Source of the DNA: Prorocentrum cordatum
Taxonomy: Eukaryota > Sar > Dinophyceae > Prorocentrales > Prorocentraceae
NCBI GenBank assembly: GCA_963575745.1
Contig: CAUYUJ010014337.1
Coordinates: 350,628 to 414,627 of the forward strand
Length of the DNA stretch: 64,000 bases
Direction: 5' to 3'
Below the pieces are notes generated by a model that ran no database searches, was not told the origin of the DNA, and saw only the letters and a program-made list of their open reading frames with translations. Below are positions 10,104 through 21,090 of this stretch, piece after piece. Each line of letters opens with the position of its first letter. Position 1 is the stretch's first letter. Made by a program: the position numbers and the translations under genes.

Positions 10104-10935
10104 CCCGATGATGGTGGCAATGATGCTGATGATGGTGATAGTGATGGTGATAGTGGTGGTGGTGATGATGATGATGATGATGGTGATGGTGATGATGATG
10201 ATGATGATGCTGATAATTATTATGATGTTTATGGTGATCGTTCAGATGATAATGGTGCTGATGCTGATGCTGATGCTGCTGCTGATGATGATGATGGTAC
10301 TGACGGCACTGATGTCGTCCATGCTTTGCTGACAGATATGTTGGATGTTTCCTGGTTACTGTTTATCGTTTGGTGTTCGACAAGGGTGATGATGGTGATG
10401 GCGATGGTGATGGCGATGGTGATGATGATAACGATGATGACGATGCTGATGCTGATGATGATGCGGATGATGCAACTGATGCGGCTGATGATGAAGATGA
10501 TGGCGATGGTGGTAATGATGACGAAGACGACAACGAAGACGACGACGATGACGACGACGATGATTATGACGACGGTGAAGACGACGATGATGATGCTGCT
10601 GATGATGATGAGGATGATGATGATGGTGATGATGATTGCGATGATGAGCGTGATGACAACGGTACTGCTATTGATAATGATCATGCTGATGATGATGTCA
10701 ACGCAGATAAATGCTACTTATGAGTACGAATATGAATGCGATGTCGATGGCGGTGGCGACGAACATGTCGATGGCGACGGTGACGGTGATGCTACTGCTG
10801 CTGATGACGATGACGACGACGATGACGATTATGATGATGATGAAGAAAATCGTGATGATGGTGATTATGATGATGGTGATAATGGTGATGATGATGATAG
10901 TGATGATGATGTTGATGATGATGGTGGTGGTGATA

Positions 10936-10971
<36 letters not shown>

Positions 10972-11008
10972 GTGATGATGGTGATGATGCTGATGATGCT
11001 GATGATGC

Positions 11009-11040
<32 letters not shown>

Positions 11041-11048
11041 GTGATGAT
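10104..11048 (+). repeat. Long imperfect GAT/ATG microsatellite
   Basis: Over 900 bp of mostly GAT triplets have frequent GAC, GGT and GCT variants. A non-repetitive patch lies near 10310-10385. The purest stretch is 10930-11045. In-frame reading gives poly-Asp (plus strand), poly-Met (a shifted plus frame), and poly-His, poly-Ile or poly-Ser (minus strand). Confidence 0.9.
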
Positions 11049-11183
11049 GTCTTCGGGTCGCCGCGGCGGCGGCGCGCGGCGGGGCACAGGTCGCGGAGCG
11101 GGTCGAGCGGGCAGCCCGAGGGCCACTTGGCGACGCCTCCCGCCGCCCGCCGCGCGCCGCCGCTCGGAAGAAAGGCAGCTGAT

Positions 11184-11386
11184 TTAGGTCGGGCATGTCC
11201 GCCTACTTCGGACGAACATGTAGGGGAAGTTTGGGGGATATTGGACGACAATGAATGGGATTCTGGAAGAAAATGAAACATATTCAAACATATGCCAAAG
11301 ACGCAACGGAAATACTCAATAAAACCGTCCCCTGACAATTGTTTGACTATGTTTGAATTTCCCCTGTAGAGGGCCGGCCCGACTTC
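11184..11386 (+). mobile_element. Family A element, copy 7 (long variant)
   Basis: This 203-bp copy has TTAGGTCGGGCATGTCC at the left and GGCCGGCCCGACTTCA at the right. CAGCTGAT (11176-11183) and CAGTTGAT (11387-11394) match at 7 of 8 bases. About 40 bp extra near the left end contains a second GGA-rich GTAGGGGAAGTTTGGGGG block. Confidence 0.7.
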
Positions 11387-11980
11387 ACAGTTGATTCGTC
11401 CCTCACCGAACTAAGACGCCACATACACAAGGGAGCGGCGATAACAGGCGTGGGGGGTGGCGGGGAGGGGGGGGCATCATAACGTGACGCCCCCCCCCCG
11501 CCGTGCGAGTCCGGCACCACGGGCTGCGTTGCCGGACGCACTGCCGGGGGGCGCCACAGGGGGGGGAAGGGGGGGGGAGCTTCTGCAAGTTCTGGGGGGG
11601 GAGAGGGCGAGGGGGACGGGGGGGGCAGAACGCGCGTCATGGCTCAGAGGGGTAAAAGAAACTCTTCCCAGTGGACTTCTTTTCAACGAACCAACACGCC
11701 CTCAGCACAACAATCATGTCGCTGCCACTCGGGAGGGGTGTCCCGATCGCGCTATCCGGACCAAGCGGCACACGTGCACACCATGCCCGAACCCAAACGC
11801 TAGCAGGAGGGGCACACGAGCGAGGAAAAGCAACGAGACTGACGCGTCACGCGACACGGCACAGCGACCTCACGCGATGGCTGCCGCGGGTCGCCTGCGC
11901 GGGCACCTTCCTCGCGCGAGCTGCCTACGCCCGTCGCCGGGGCGAGAGGCCCCGCGCCCCGTTGCTCGCGCTCCGCCTCC
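11387..11980. other. Unassigned, C- and G-run-rich
   Basis: No gene or repeat family is recognised. Several homopolymeric C/G runs occur between 11450 and 11630. Confidence 0.3.
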
Positions 11981-12509
11981 TGCTGCTGGCCCGAATCCCG
12001 CTGCCTGGCTGCTGCCCTCCCAAGCCTGACTACCTACCCGACCACCCCAACCCAACCCGAAGGCCCAAACTTCGGGCTGGGGGGAGCTCGGGATCCTCAC
12101 GTGTCTTTTTACGTGTTCTCCGGTGCCACTTCCCCACGCTAGAAATGGAAAGCAAATTGGGGCCTTCGGGTTGGGTTGGGGCTCATGGGGCCCTGGAAAC
12201 GACGAAACAATTTCTGCATCGGTTCCGTTTTTGCCGTTTTTCTGCCGGTTCCGTTTTGCCGCTTCCGTTGCCGCCTCCGTCGCCACTTCTTGCTCCCGCT
12301 TCCAGCTCTGGCTCCAATCCTGGAACGGTTTTCTGCCGTTTCCAGTGGCCGTTGTTTTTGTTTCCTGTCTCCGCTTTCGAGAGACACCTCTTCGAGAACG
12401 GCGAGAAAACGGCCCTGCCTCTCCCGGGGCCCACTGAGGGTTGGGGTGGCTTGGTGGGTGGTGGCTGCTGGCCCGGCTCCCGCTGCCTGACTGCTGCCCT
12501 CCGGAGCCT
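11981..12509 (+). mobile_element. Family B element, copy 2, between 47-bp direct repeats
   Basis: The inverted ends are CCACCCCAACCCAACCCGAAG near 12041 and GGTTGGGGTGGCTTGGTGGG near 12438. An inner right end at about 12155-12181 matches the end of B1. The segment 12220-12360 is a degenerate TTCCGTTTTGCCG minisatellite. Outside, 11981-12027 and 12463-12509 are direct repeats with about 40 of 47 bases identical (GCTGCTGGCCCG...GCTGCCCTCC). Confidence 0.6.
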
Positions 12510-12727
12510 CCGGCGCCCCGCTTCCGCCAGCTCTCGGGGGCTCCAGAAACACCCACCGCTGCCGGGCTGCGGCCGTCCCTCTCGGCGGAGGGCCAGATCG
12601 CCGTCGCCGCTGCTGCCGCTGTCCCTCGGCAGGGCAGCTCGCGCCCCCTATAGAGCCCCCGGACGAGCGCGGCCTCTGGAGGCCTCGCCAACATCGGGCC
12701 CGAGGAGATTCCCGGGTGCTGCTAGGA

Positions 12728-12868
12728 AGTGCTCCTGGCCCAAGGTGCCCCCCAGGATTTCCGGGAAGGCCCCCGAGGCCTCCAGCGCACCCCTCACAAG
12801 GCCCAGGGGGCCCCCAGGGGGTCCCAAAAATGGAGCGGAAAGCTGGGGGTTACCTTGGGCCAGGGGCA
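12728..12868. repeat. Inverted repeat around a CCCCAGG-rich segment
   Basis: TCCTGGCCCAAGGTG at 12731 is matched in inverse by TACCTTGGGCCAGGG near 12853. The segment between is C-rich with repeated CCCCCAGG. It may be a small hairpin element. Confidence 0.4.
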
Positions 12869-12959
12869 CCTTGCAACCCCCGAGACTGCAAAGTTTATAC
12901 CTCTACTGTGCCACGTAGGCGTCCCCAACGGCGGGAAAGTTCGTTTCGTACGTTCTTCG

Positions 12960-13095
12960 CTCGCTGAGAGATGCGGGGGCGGAGGATCGCACAGCACCGC
13001 CGATGCATGGGGGCTGCCGGCGTGGGGAGCATCGGGCTTCACATCGCATCGCATCGCCGATGCATCAGCGATGCGTCGCGATCCTGAGACCCAAG
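12960..13095. mobile_element. Family I element, copy 1 (degenerate)
   Basis: GCGGAGGATCGCACAGC at the left and GATGCGTCGCGATCC at the right bracket CATCGCCGATGCATCAGCG repeats. I2 and I3 have the same plan, with better-kept ends. Confidence 0.5.
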
Positions 13096-13160
13096 CGGCC
13101 CAGACCCCACTCGGGAGTCCTCGACTCTGGCATCCGGGGCCCGTTTTCACAGCCCCCGGG

Positions 13161-13314
13161 GGAGGGAGGAGGAGGATGAGGAGGAGGAGGAGGAGGAGGA
13201 GGAGGAGGAGGCGAAGGAGGGAGGAGGGAGGAGGGAGGAGGGAGGAGGAGGAGGAGGAGGAGGAGGAGGAGGAGGAGGGAGGAGGAGGAGCAGGAGGAGG
13301 AGGAGGAGGAGGAG
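13161..13314 (+). repeat. GGA microsatellite
   Basis: An almost pure GGA tract with a GAGGGAG variant in the middle. The strand is entirely purine over long runs. Confidence 0.95.
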
Positions 13315-13472
13315 CCATCCGAAATGGGTCTGGGGCGGAGGCTGGCCCCTGGGGACGGGGCCTCCGGCACCGCACAGGCACAACAGAACACGGGCCGTCT
13401 GTGCTTGCGGCACCGGCGGGCCTCCCGCCTGGCCCAAAAATCCGCCCGGAACCTGTCCCCAGACGCCTCGTG

Positions 13473-13880
13473 AACGGTTTCTTGTGTTGGTGTTTCGACA
13501 TTGAGCGGGGGGGGAGGTGGGGGGCTGGCTCAGGACCTTTGTGAAGGGGCCCTGACACACACACACACACACACACACAAAAAAAAAAAAAAAAACACAA
13601 ATAACAGGAGTCCCCATATTTTCCTATACTTTCTGGGTTTTTGTCTTCCCCCCCACTTCGCATATTTTCCCATATTTTCCTGGGGATCGACGACTAAGTG
13701 TCTCTGTGTGTGTTCTTTGTCCCTCGTGGCATTGTTTTCCACGCCACTGTCTGCGTCCCATCTGGCGTTGCCCCGCCTAGCTCGAGGCAGGCGCCAAGCA
13801 CGGCGACGATCCACTCCGTGGGGGCGGTGGGTGGGGGGGGGCGAGGGCCCGCGCCGATCGGCAACACAGTGCATCAGTCG
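13473..13880 (+). mobile_element. Family C element, copy 3, interrupted by a family D repeat
   Basis: The left part (GGTTTCTTGTGTTGGTGTTTC ... TCAGGACCTTT) and right part (ATCCACTCCGTGGGGG ... GCGCCGATCGGCAACAC) match C1 and C4. They are separated by D1 at 13541-13715. Confidence 0.55.
13541..13715 (+). repeat. Family D repeat, copy 1, with CA and A expansion
   Basis: It shares GAAGGGGCCCTG, CCCCATATTTTCC, TACTTTCTGGGTTTTTGTC and TTTTCCTGGGG with D2 (50031-50200). Where D2 has a short ACACACAACCAAAT, D1 has a CA run followed by about 18 A (13556-13597), so the simple repeat grew inside the element. Confidence 0.65.
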
Positions 13881-14882
13881 GGACTTAATGGGGGGGGGTG
13901 ATAAACGGGGGGGGTCAGAAGCGGTCCCCTTTCGTGTCCCTTTCGGGCCACTCCAGAGCACCAAGGGGCTCGTTTAGGTACCGTTTGCGTACCTTTTCGA
14001 ACCACCCTCGCCACCCCCCCATTTATGACCCCCCTATTACGCGGCGCCCAAATCAGAAAACGATCCACCTCCCCGGGTCCGTTCCGACGTGTTCCTCAAG
14101 GCGGGCCAAGCCGTGCCGACGAGGAGGGTCCAACCCAACTGGCCCCTCCGCCGAGCCGCCACCGCTGTCCCCCGTCGCCGCCGCCGCGGCCGCCGCCGTC
14201 TCCAGACCTCAGGCACAGTCGGCCCGTATCATGAGGATACGCGGTAGGGATGCAAAGGCCTTGGAGGGCCATGTTAACGTTGTTCGAGCGAGCCTGGCCA
14301 GCGAAAGAGCTAAGGATGGGCCGAAAAGGCGAGGATGCAAGGGCATCCTTGGGAAAGTCGCCCATCCTTACTACGCGGGTTGTCTGCACACTGTTCACCC
14401 AACGGCCTCTTCTCTCCACTTCCGCCTCCCGACGCTGTTGCTGTCGCCTTTGCCACCGCTTCCGTCAATCTCTTGGATGCAGATCGGGGTCTTCTTGGAA
14501 ACTGTTGGCGTCGTCAGGGCCGGGCCGCCCATGTGAGCACTGTACATGAAACGAATCTCCGCCAACTTGGCGCACCCAGAACGATGACGAAGTATGGCCA
14601 ACAAGGTGGGCGAATGGCAACTTGTTTCTCTGCATTACGATGGGACAGGGTCCCTCCGCAGAGAGAGTTCGAGTAAGTGTCTGGCCTTGTTGAAGTGAGC
14701 ATAAAGAACACAGTGCGGTGCGTTGCAGAAAGCCAGCTGCGCTCGATAGACTCGGAGGAGATTCCAGGACACGCAGTGGGCGAGACAAGTGCAACGAGGA
14801 AGCCATGAACGTGGTCCTCCCGTCCCGAACGCTGGGTGGGCCAGCATGAGGGGAGGCCCACCCACTGCTGGGGAAACCAACA
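13881..14882. other. Unassigned, including family W copy 1 (14230-14395)
   Basis: 14230-14395 matches 55905-56115: GGATGCAAAGG, GGCCAGCGAAAG, AAGGATGGGCCGA, then TCGCCCATCCTTACTACG, with a short AAGGATGGGC / GCCCATCCTT inverted pair. The rest shows no gene that I can support. A 191-codon reverse frame at 14465-15040 runs into element G1. Confidence 0.4.
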
Positions 14883-15026
14883 GGCACCGATACCGCTACT
14901 CCCTGGACCTCTGGTGGGGTGCGCTCTGACCAGAATCTCGAGGCGAATCCAACGGTGGCAACGAGAGCCAGCCTCCAGGAGGCCCTGAAAGGGGAAAACG
15001 AGGCAAGGGTACGGTATCGGTATCTC
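14883..15026 (+). mobile_element. Family G element, copy 1
   Basis: The inverted ends are GGCACCGATACCG and CGGTATCGGTATC. Inside are GGTGCGCTCTGACCAGAATC and CGAGGCGAATCCAACGGTGG, shared with G2 (57912-58036, reverse) and G3 (58432-58550). Confidence 0.65.
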
Positions 15027-15241
15027 TGACTCCTCTGCACTACGCCGCCATCAGCTCACGGATGCGGGCGCTGAGGTTCCGAGCCGAGCATGACCCACCC
15101 CCTGGGAAAGCTCGAGGATTCGTCAGGGCTCTTTTGACCTGGGTTCAATTCAAAACCGGGACCTGTCATGCCGTGCAAGATCCTGCAAAATCCTACAGGA
15201 TCCTGCACCCAGACCCGTGTAGGACCGCCCCTGGCCCCGCA

Positions 15242-15370
15242 CTCGCCATCGTTCGGACGTTCGTGCCCCGTGCATGTTTCGGTTTCGCGCGTGCCTTTCT
15301 TGCCAGATGGTCAGAGATGCTCCTCGAAGGTCCTCGCCAAGATAAAAATCCACGTCCGAGCGATGCCAAG
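15242..15370 (+). mobile_element. Family K element, copy 2
   Basis: The inverted ends are CTCGCCATCGTTCGGACGT and the complement of CTTGGCATCGCTCGGACGT. The interior matches K1 and K3, with GATGCTCCTCGAAGGTCCTC. CGCA / TGCA next to the ends may be a decayed target duplication. Confidence 0.7.
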
Positions 15371-15886
15371 TGCAGGATCCTACACGATCCAGCGCTCTGA
15401 CTGAAACCCCATTGGCGTTGACCCCAGTCCCTTGAGCCCAGAATGCGAAGATGAACGGCAAGACCCGGCACGCACTCCCGAAACTCGGGTGGTGGAGCAA
15501 GGAACGGGGAGACGAAAGACTCGGGTTCGGGAGACTCGGGTTGGCCTGACGAGGCCATCATGCAAATGACGAGACCCCGTCTGAAATCTGACGCGAGCCC
15601 AGGCTGCAAGCATCCTACGAAAGAAGCTGGACCGTAAAATCCAGGACGCGCTCGTCAAAAAACGTCGGCAAGCCCGATGTCCGGCTTTGAGCGGCGTTTA
15701 TCCGACCCCCATCCCCAGCGGCGTGGCCTGGGCCCCACTGGCCGATTTACCCCCCCAGGATGGGAATATAGGCCGTCCCCTTCGGGTTGTATCCCAAACG
15801 TGGGTGGTAATTTGGTGGGGGTCTCGAAGGGGATTGGGGTTGGGGATGGGGATGGGGGTCGGCTGAACGATACTGATGCTCACACC
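15371..15886. other. Unassigned stretch
   Basis: No gene is seen. Near 15735-15870 a G-rich segment (GGATTGGGGTTGGGGATGG) loosely recalls family B ends. Confidence 0.3.
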
Positions 15887-15956
15887 CCTGTAGAGGGACA
15901 CGCTCGACTTAAAGCTGGTCTCCTGTAGAGGGACACGCTCGACTTAAAGCTGGTCT
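15887..15956 (+). repeat. Family A right end, tandemly duplicated (35-bp period)
   Basis: Two identical 35-bp units each contain CCTGTAGAGGGACACGCTCG and ACTTAAAGCTGGTCT. Each is a family A right terminus plus flank. No left end is present, so only a truncated copy remains. Confidence 0.75.
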
Positions 15957-16914
15957 CAACAGGCCCCCCGAGTACCCCAAGACGGTCTCAACATCCCAGC
16001 CCTGCAAAGGCGCCGCCGGAGGCGGCGCCGGGGTGTCGGGACCGCCCCAGACTACTCCAAGGCCTGCTTGCCCTGCCGCCGATGGCCGACCCCTTCTCGG
16101 CCATCGGCGATCTGCTGCGGGAAAAAATGCACGGGTGCACTTCGCAAGGCCTGCTGAGGCCAGCTGGGACTTCTAGGGGGGCTTGTTGAGGTAACCTGCA
16201 TGCGCGCAACCCGAAGCCCTACCAGGTACGTCTCCCAATCCGTGGATCTGGATACATCCTCGGTGTGTGCAGGTCGGCCGCGCCCTGCCCCGTCGGCGCC
16301 TGCTTTCATCGCTGGCTTCAGCACCTCTGACTCCAGCTGCTTGCGCACGACGCGTGACACGGTCCTCGAGCAGGAGTGGTTGAGCTCGGTACGAGGCACC
16401 TAGCAGGCGGCCGCGTGCCACTGGCAGCAGCGAGGTGCGGATCGAGTGTCGATCGGCGCTGTCCAGAAGCAAATGAATCACCCGACCTTCCTGCAATGAT
16501 GGGAAAATCGGCATGTAAACATGGAATTGTGCTGGCAATCCAATGCAACAGACATGTCAATCGTTCCTCATGCTACCGTGCGATTCTTGGTGGTGACAAT
16601 TGCTGCCGCACAGCATTTTGGGCCTGGACCTTTATCAGAACAAATCCTCGGTATACACTTTCACATTGGGTCACCGTGTGCTGCCGCGTGGTACGATGCG
16701 TGCGGCTTGCCCGAGGATCATCAACCTGCGCTGCAGAGCTCGCATTCTCCCAACATCTCCAATCAACAAACTAGCAACCTGATGCTAGCCCGTGCGCATG
16801 ACTGGCCCATCTATCGCTCTCGCTCCCCGAGACTTAGTTCAGCTGGGCGACAAGGAAAACTGCTCAAATCCGCCGACACTGTCAGCGTGTGTGAGGCGAG
16901 TTTCCGATTGGGTC
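15957..16914. other. Unassigned, lower-GC in part, with one mixed-composition open frame
   Basis: 16521-16914 is part of a plus-strand open frame whose first 100 or so residues have ordinary amino acid composition (for example RFLVVTIAAAQHFG) before it enters a CGT microsatellite. I recognise no family and see no splice or start evidence, so I do not call it a gene. The rest is without a recognisable feature. Confidence 0.3.
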
Positions 16915-17090
16915 GTCGTCGTTGTCGTGGTTGTCGTCGTCGTCGACGTCATCCCAGTCGTCGTCGCCGTCCTCGTCCTCGTAGTCGTCCTCGTCGTCGT
17001 CGTCGTCGTCGTCGTCATCGTCGTCGTCGTCGTCGTCGTCCTCATCGTCGTCGTCATCATCGTCGCCGTCGTCGTCATCGTCGCCGCCGC
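16915..17090 (+). repeat. CGT/GTC microsatellite
   Basis: This is an interrupted CGT triplet tract with CTC and ATC variants. The minus strand reads as GAC/ACG repeats. Confidence 0.9.
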
Positions 17091-18029
17091 CTACGCTACC
17101 CCCTTTATATGTTCCCCGGGTCCTCCTCATCAGGCGATCCAGCCAAACGGACATGAAACAACGTCGTAGTTCATTCGAAGGGAAACCTCCTCCCTTTGAT
17201 CTTTTCCCTGCTGGGGAGGGATGGTAGCGGAGGGGGGTCCTGGGAAAGGGTTCTGAGGTGGCGTCCTCGGGCGGGGTACGAGCATGGGTCCAGGGCCCCT
17301 CCCCCCCCCCCGGGGGGGGCACCCCTGTGGAGAAAGGGGACAAGAGGGTGGTCTCCCTGTGGGAGGGGGGAGCTCAAGACGCCTATCCCCGCCTCGCTCC
17401 TGTGGAGAAGGGGACCGCCATCACCCCGCTTTCCTCCCGAATCCCTCCCCCTGGAGGCACCCTGCTCATTCTTATGTGCTGATGCGGAAATCTGCGTATT
17501 TCCTCACATGTCTCCACAAGGCCTCGGATCCGCTCCGGGACGACTCCAACTAACCACGGAGCTTCCCAATAAGTCCACCTAGAGGCCCCACAACAGAGCA
17601 CAAGAGGCTTCCAAGACCAAGAGGACCCAAAGAAGGGCTCCAGAGCGTCAGCGTCGTCGTGCACCTGCCTCAATACCTTATAACGCAAGAGAGGCAGAGG
17701 GAGACGTGCAAGGTTCATTGGCAGAGCGGTGAGACAAAATGTGGCGCGGGCATGAAACAATGAGACGCCGTGCAAGACCCGGGAACAATCCATGGGCACG
17801 GAATGCTTAAAACATATATAAGTCCAAGGTTCTCCCACATCCCACATGACTAGTGGTCATCTCAATGTTCCTACCCTATCTTCCTATCCCCAAGAACGCA
17901 TTCACTCAAAACATCCTCGTACTTTTCTCAAGTGAGCATCATCACTCATCCCACCGGCTTAACCTCCTCACGCGCTGGCGGCGCAACGGGTATACCCCGC
18001 GAAGACCATAGTCTTGCTGCTGCTGTTGC
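17091..18029. other. Unassigned stretch
   Basis: It has G/C homopolymers at 17300-17330. A 154-codon reverse frame (17383-17847) has mixed composition but no recognisable motif and no supporting signals. I see nothing else. Confidence 0.3.
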
Positions 18030-19020
18030 TGCTGCTCACACCCCCGATTGCGCAATCACAGAATCCGACCCCTCTTCCATCTCCCTCGTCCTCCTCCTTG
18101 CTGCTGCTCCCCTTCCTTTCCCGTCTCCCCGTCCTCTTAAACCGTCCTCCTTCTCCTCCCACGTTCTCCTCCTGCTGCCCGTCTCCTCACCCTACTCCCC
18201 CTATCCACTTCCCCCTCGTCCGCTCGCCCTATGTCCGCCCTCCTCCCCCCCTTCCCCCCATCCCACTTCCGGAGGGGAGGAGGAGGAGGGATAAGGAGGA
18301 GGAGGAGGGATCAGGAGGAGGAGGAGGGATCAGGAGGAGGAGGAGGAGGCGGATCGTTCCCTGTTGTCGTGCCCATTTCCTCTGTCCCGCGGTCCTCCTC
18401 CTGCACCTCCGTCGCTCCTCGTGGCCCATCTGTCCTCCCCCTGCCCCTCGGTCATGCCCCCCTTTTCCGCTGTCCCTCTCCCCTGCCCCTCTGTCGCTCC
18501 CCGTCCCAATCTCTCCGTCCGTCCTTTCCTCTAGAATCATCCCGCCTCCTCCTGCTCGTCATGCTTGTCATCCTGTTCCATGCCCTTCCTCGACCCTCCT
18601 CGTCCTCACGTTCCCTCGAGGCCGCCTCATCTTCCTGTTGCTCCTGCTCACTCATCCTGCTCCTTTACACCCTCGTCCTCCATCCGATCCTCCTCCCCCC
18701 TGCGTCCAGGCCTGCTCTCAGAGGACTCCTCCTACTTCTGAGCCATCTCCATCTCCCTCCTCCCTGATCACTCCTCCTCCTCCTCCTCCTCCTCCTCCTC
18801 CTCCTCCCCCTCCTCCTCCTACTCCTCCTGTTCTTCCTCCCCCTCCTGCCCTCGACTTCCGCGAACCTCCTCTCACCTCCCTCATGCGGTTCTTCTTCCC
18901 AGCATGCTCGTCGTCGTCCTTGTGCGTTTCCTTCTCTCCCCTCCTGTACCATCCCCTAGAATCCCTCATTCCCCCCTCCTCCCCTCTCAACCCCCTCCTC
19001 CCCCTGCTCCTCGCCTTCCC
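18030..19020 (+). repeat. Pyrimidine-rich domain with an opposite-strand purine block
   Basis: Nearly 1 kb is dominated by CTCC/TCC runs, purest at 18769-18845. At 18268-18352 the composition flips to GGAGGAGGAGGGATCAG units (17-bp period), placing complementary purine and pyrimidine tracts on one strand. Confidence 0.85.
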
Positions 19021-19253
19021 CCCCCTCAACTTTCACTGTGATCCGACGACGCGAACAACAATGAAAAATCATGGACAACTATAACCAGAGCCCGGGGCCC
19101 CATATTTCTCCTGCAGTGTTCAAGCTGGGTCGATATGTGAAGGTCCCGAGCCCGAAGTCTCGAGAAACGCTCGGCTCTGAAAGACTGCGAGGCCAGAATC
19201 TCAGGATCCTCCCCCTCCTCTTCCTCACAGCCCGGATCCCAGTCCCCCTGGCC

Positions 19254-19399
19254 TTAGGTCGGGCATGTCCTCCTACAGGCGGACTGTGCACGGATTTGGA
19301 AATGGCAATGCACCAAACCTGATCAAACATAGTCAGAACATCGTCCCCCGACGATTCCTTTTTTTATGTTTGACCTGTAGGGGGACATGCCCGACCTGA
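19254..19399 (+). mobile_element. Family A element, copy 9 (perfect 8-bp target duplication)
   Basis: This 146-bp copy runs from TTAGGTCGGGCATGTCC to GGACATGCCCGACCTGA. CCCTGGCC is repeated exactly at 19246-19253 and 19400-19407. Confidence 0.8.
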
Positions 19400-19540
19400 C
19401 CCTGGCCCCGACGGCCACGGCGGACGGCGGCGGCGGCGACGACGGTGACCTGCCACGGCGGACAGCGGCGACCCGGGCGCGGCAGCAGCGGCGGCGGCCC
19501 CAGGGCAGCTGCGCAGAAGACTCGGAAGGAAGCGGGCGCG

Positions 19541-19769
19541 CAGGAGAGCCCAGAATCGAATGGATACGTCGGATCGGCGATCGAAATGAGTCGGATCGGC
19601 GAACATCGGCAGCCGAATCAGGAACAGTAGAGGCGGCGGAAATCGGCAGTTTAGTCAGCCTCCAGCGAGGAATCAGAAACCAACATCGGAATCCGAAGTC
19701 GAATCGAATCAGAATCGGAAGCCACCGGAGTCGAATTGAATCGGATCGGAGGAATCGAAACGAGCCCTG
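19541..19769 (+). mobile_element. Family L repeat, copy 1
   Basis: It starts AGGAGAGCCCAGAATCGAA and ends GGAATCGAAACGAGCCCTG. The core is a loose repeat of GGATCGGCGAAAATCGG and GAATCGGAAGCC. L2 (41259-41530) and L3 (52388-52589) share both boundaries. The terminal CAGG/CCTG is the only hint of inverted ends. Confidence 0.65.
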
Positions 19770-19904
19770 GCCGCGCGACGCACGCGCGCCGACCCTTCGA
19801 TCCGACCTCGCGGCAACAGCTGGAGCATCGGGCACAACAAAAGCGTCCTGGTCCCGCCTCCTCACCCTGGCCTCCTCCGTGTGTGCTGTCAGAACGCGTC
19901 GTCG

Positions 19905-19985
19905 CCACCATCATCACCACCAGCATCACCATCAGCCCCACACATCACTGCAATCGTCATCGTCATCGTCATCGTCATCCTCGCC
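19905..19985 (+). repeat. CAT/CGT microsatellite
   Basis: CACCATCATCACCACCAGC grades into pure CATCGT hexanucleotides. Confidence 0.8.
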
Positions 19986-20159
19986 ACCCTCTGGGATCCG
20001 ACGTTTCAACACGTCCCAAAGGTATGCGACATCGCATAAGAAATCACGACAGCGGAGCCCTGGACCTAATTTTTCTACTGCGTTTTTGTTCGAGCCGATG
20101 ATGGATCGGGGAGGGTCCCAGGGCCCGAAGCGGGGCGAAAACGCCTGGTGTGACAATAC

Positions 20160-20316
20160 TTCGGTCGGGCATGTCCTCTTACAGGCAGATGTTGGAAGAA
20201 CAATAAAACATGGTCAGCAACATATTCAAACATGATCAAACAACTCGAACAATCGTCCCAAAATATTTTTTTCCATACTTGAATTTTCCTCCTCTAGACG
20301 GACATGCTCGACTTCA
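20160..20316 (+). mobile_element. Family A element, copy 10
   Basis: The ends are TTCGGTCGGGCATGTCC and GGACATGCTCGACTTCA. Flanking GACAATAC and GACAGCAA match poorly (5 of 8), so the target duplication is uncertain. Confidence 0.7.
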
Positions 20317-20339
20317 GACAGCAATGTCACGCCTGGATC

Positions 20340-20545
20340 GCAAGGTCGGCCCAACGCCCTGAAGCTTCTGGGTCATTACTCAACTCTCCGGCGGACGTTC
20401 GGGACGATCTGGGCACCCCTGCAAAGCGCTCGGCGAGTCGCAACCGCTGGAAAGCACCCCGAGGCTCGAAGACCACCGAGACCCACCGAAAACGTCCGAA
20501 CACCTCGAAGGCTCGAGCCTCGAAACGAAAAGGCAGAGGATAACA
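20340..20545 (-). repeat. Family R repeat, copy 1
   Basis: Read on the minus strand it matches 29771-29930 at about 80% (CGTTTTCGGTGGGTCTCGG, TCGAGCCTCGGGG, ATCGTCCCGAACG) and part of 28350-28450. Translations look alike too (VSVVFEPRGAFQ-like against VSVVVEPRDAFQ-like), but differences are not limited to silent sites. I treat it as a non-coding repeat. Confidence 0.5.
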
Positions 20546-20796
20546 GGGGATATGTCGACCGCTATCCAAGGCTTCGTGGGCGTGTCAGATGGACCATCAA
20601 TTTGAGGATATACGATGGGGGGCGTCCATCCTCGGTAATTGCAGGCGCGTCCGAACAACCCGTATCCCAAGGTTTCTGGGCGGAACCCGGGGACGGAGGG
20701 AGAAAAGTCGCCTGCGATCGAACGCTCGAACCTCGAAACGAGCAGGCAGAGGAAGGCTCAGGAGCGGCAAACATATCCGAATCTACGCCCTCGCGG

Positions 20797-20835
20797 TCTG
20801 GATTCCGGGGCGCGATCCCGCGGATACGCGGTCGC
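20797..20835 (+). repeat. Family U repeat, copy 1
   Basis: GCCCTCGCGGTCTGGATTCC then GGGGCGCGATCCCGCGGATAC is almost identical to 60938-60982. Family T copies lie close by at both loci. Confidence 0.6.
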
Positions 20836-21090
20836 ACGGATGCGTTCCGTGCGGGGCATCCGTGAAAACACGCCCCGCATCCGCGGGGCCGCAGAACGGG
20901 GGCCCAGCCCGCAAGGCCGCGGATGCGGAGATGTCCTTCGCCCACGAAGGGCGCAGAGGAGGGCGCAGAGGAGAGGACGCCTGCGGCAACTTCTCCCGCG
21001 GCTTCGCGCCCGCCGGCAGCGCCTCTGGGGCCAGGCGAAGCGCGCCGTCTGCTGGCGGAGACTTTGGGCTTTGCAAGGGCGCCGAACTCC

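Noticed and set aside
10101-11276. 391-residue Asp-rich open frame, and similar Asp, His, Met, Ile frames in GAT/CAT/GAC tracts
   Set aside because: These are read through triplet microsatellites. All frames on both strands stay open and encode homopolymers, with no domain, start or conservation signal.
18014-19084. 356-residue Pro/Ser/Leu-rich frame
   Set aside because: It follows the CTCC-rich domain and has no motif beyond the repeat composition.
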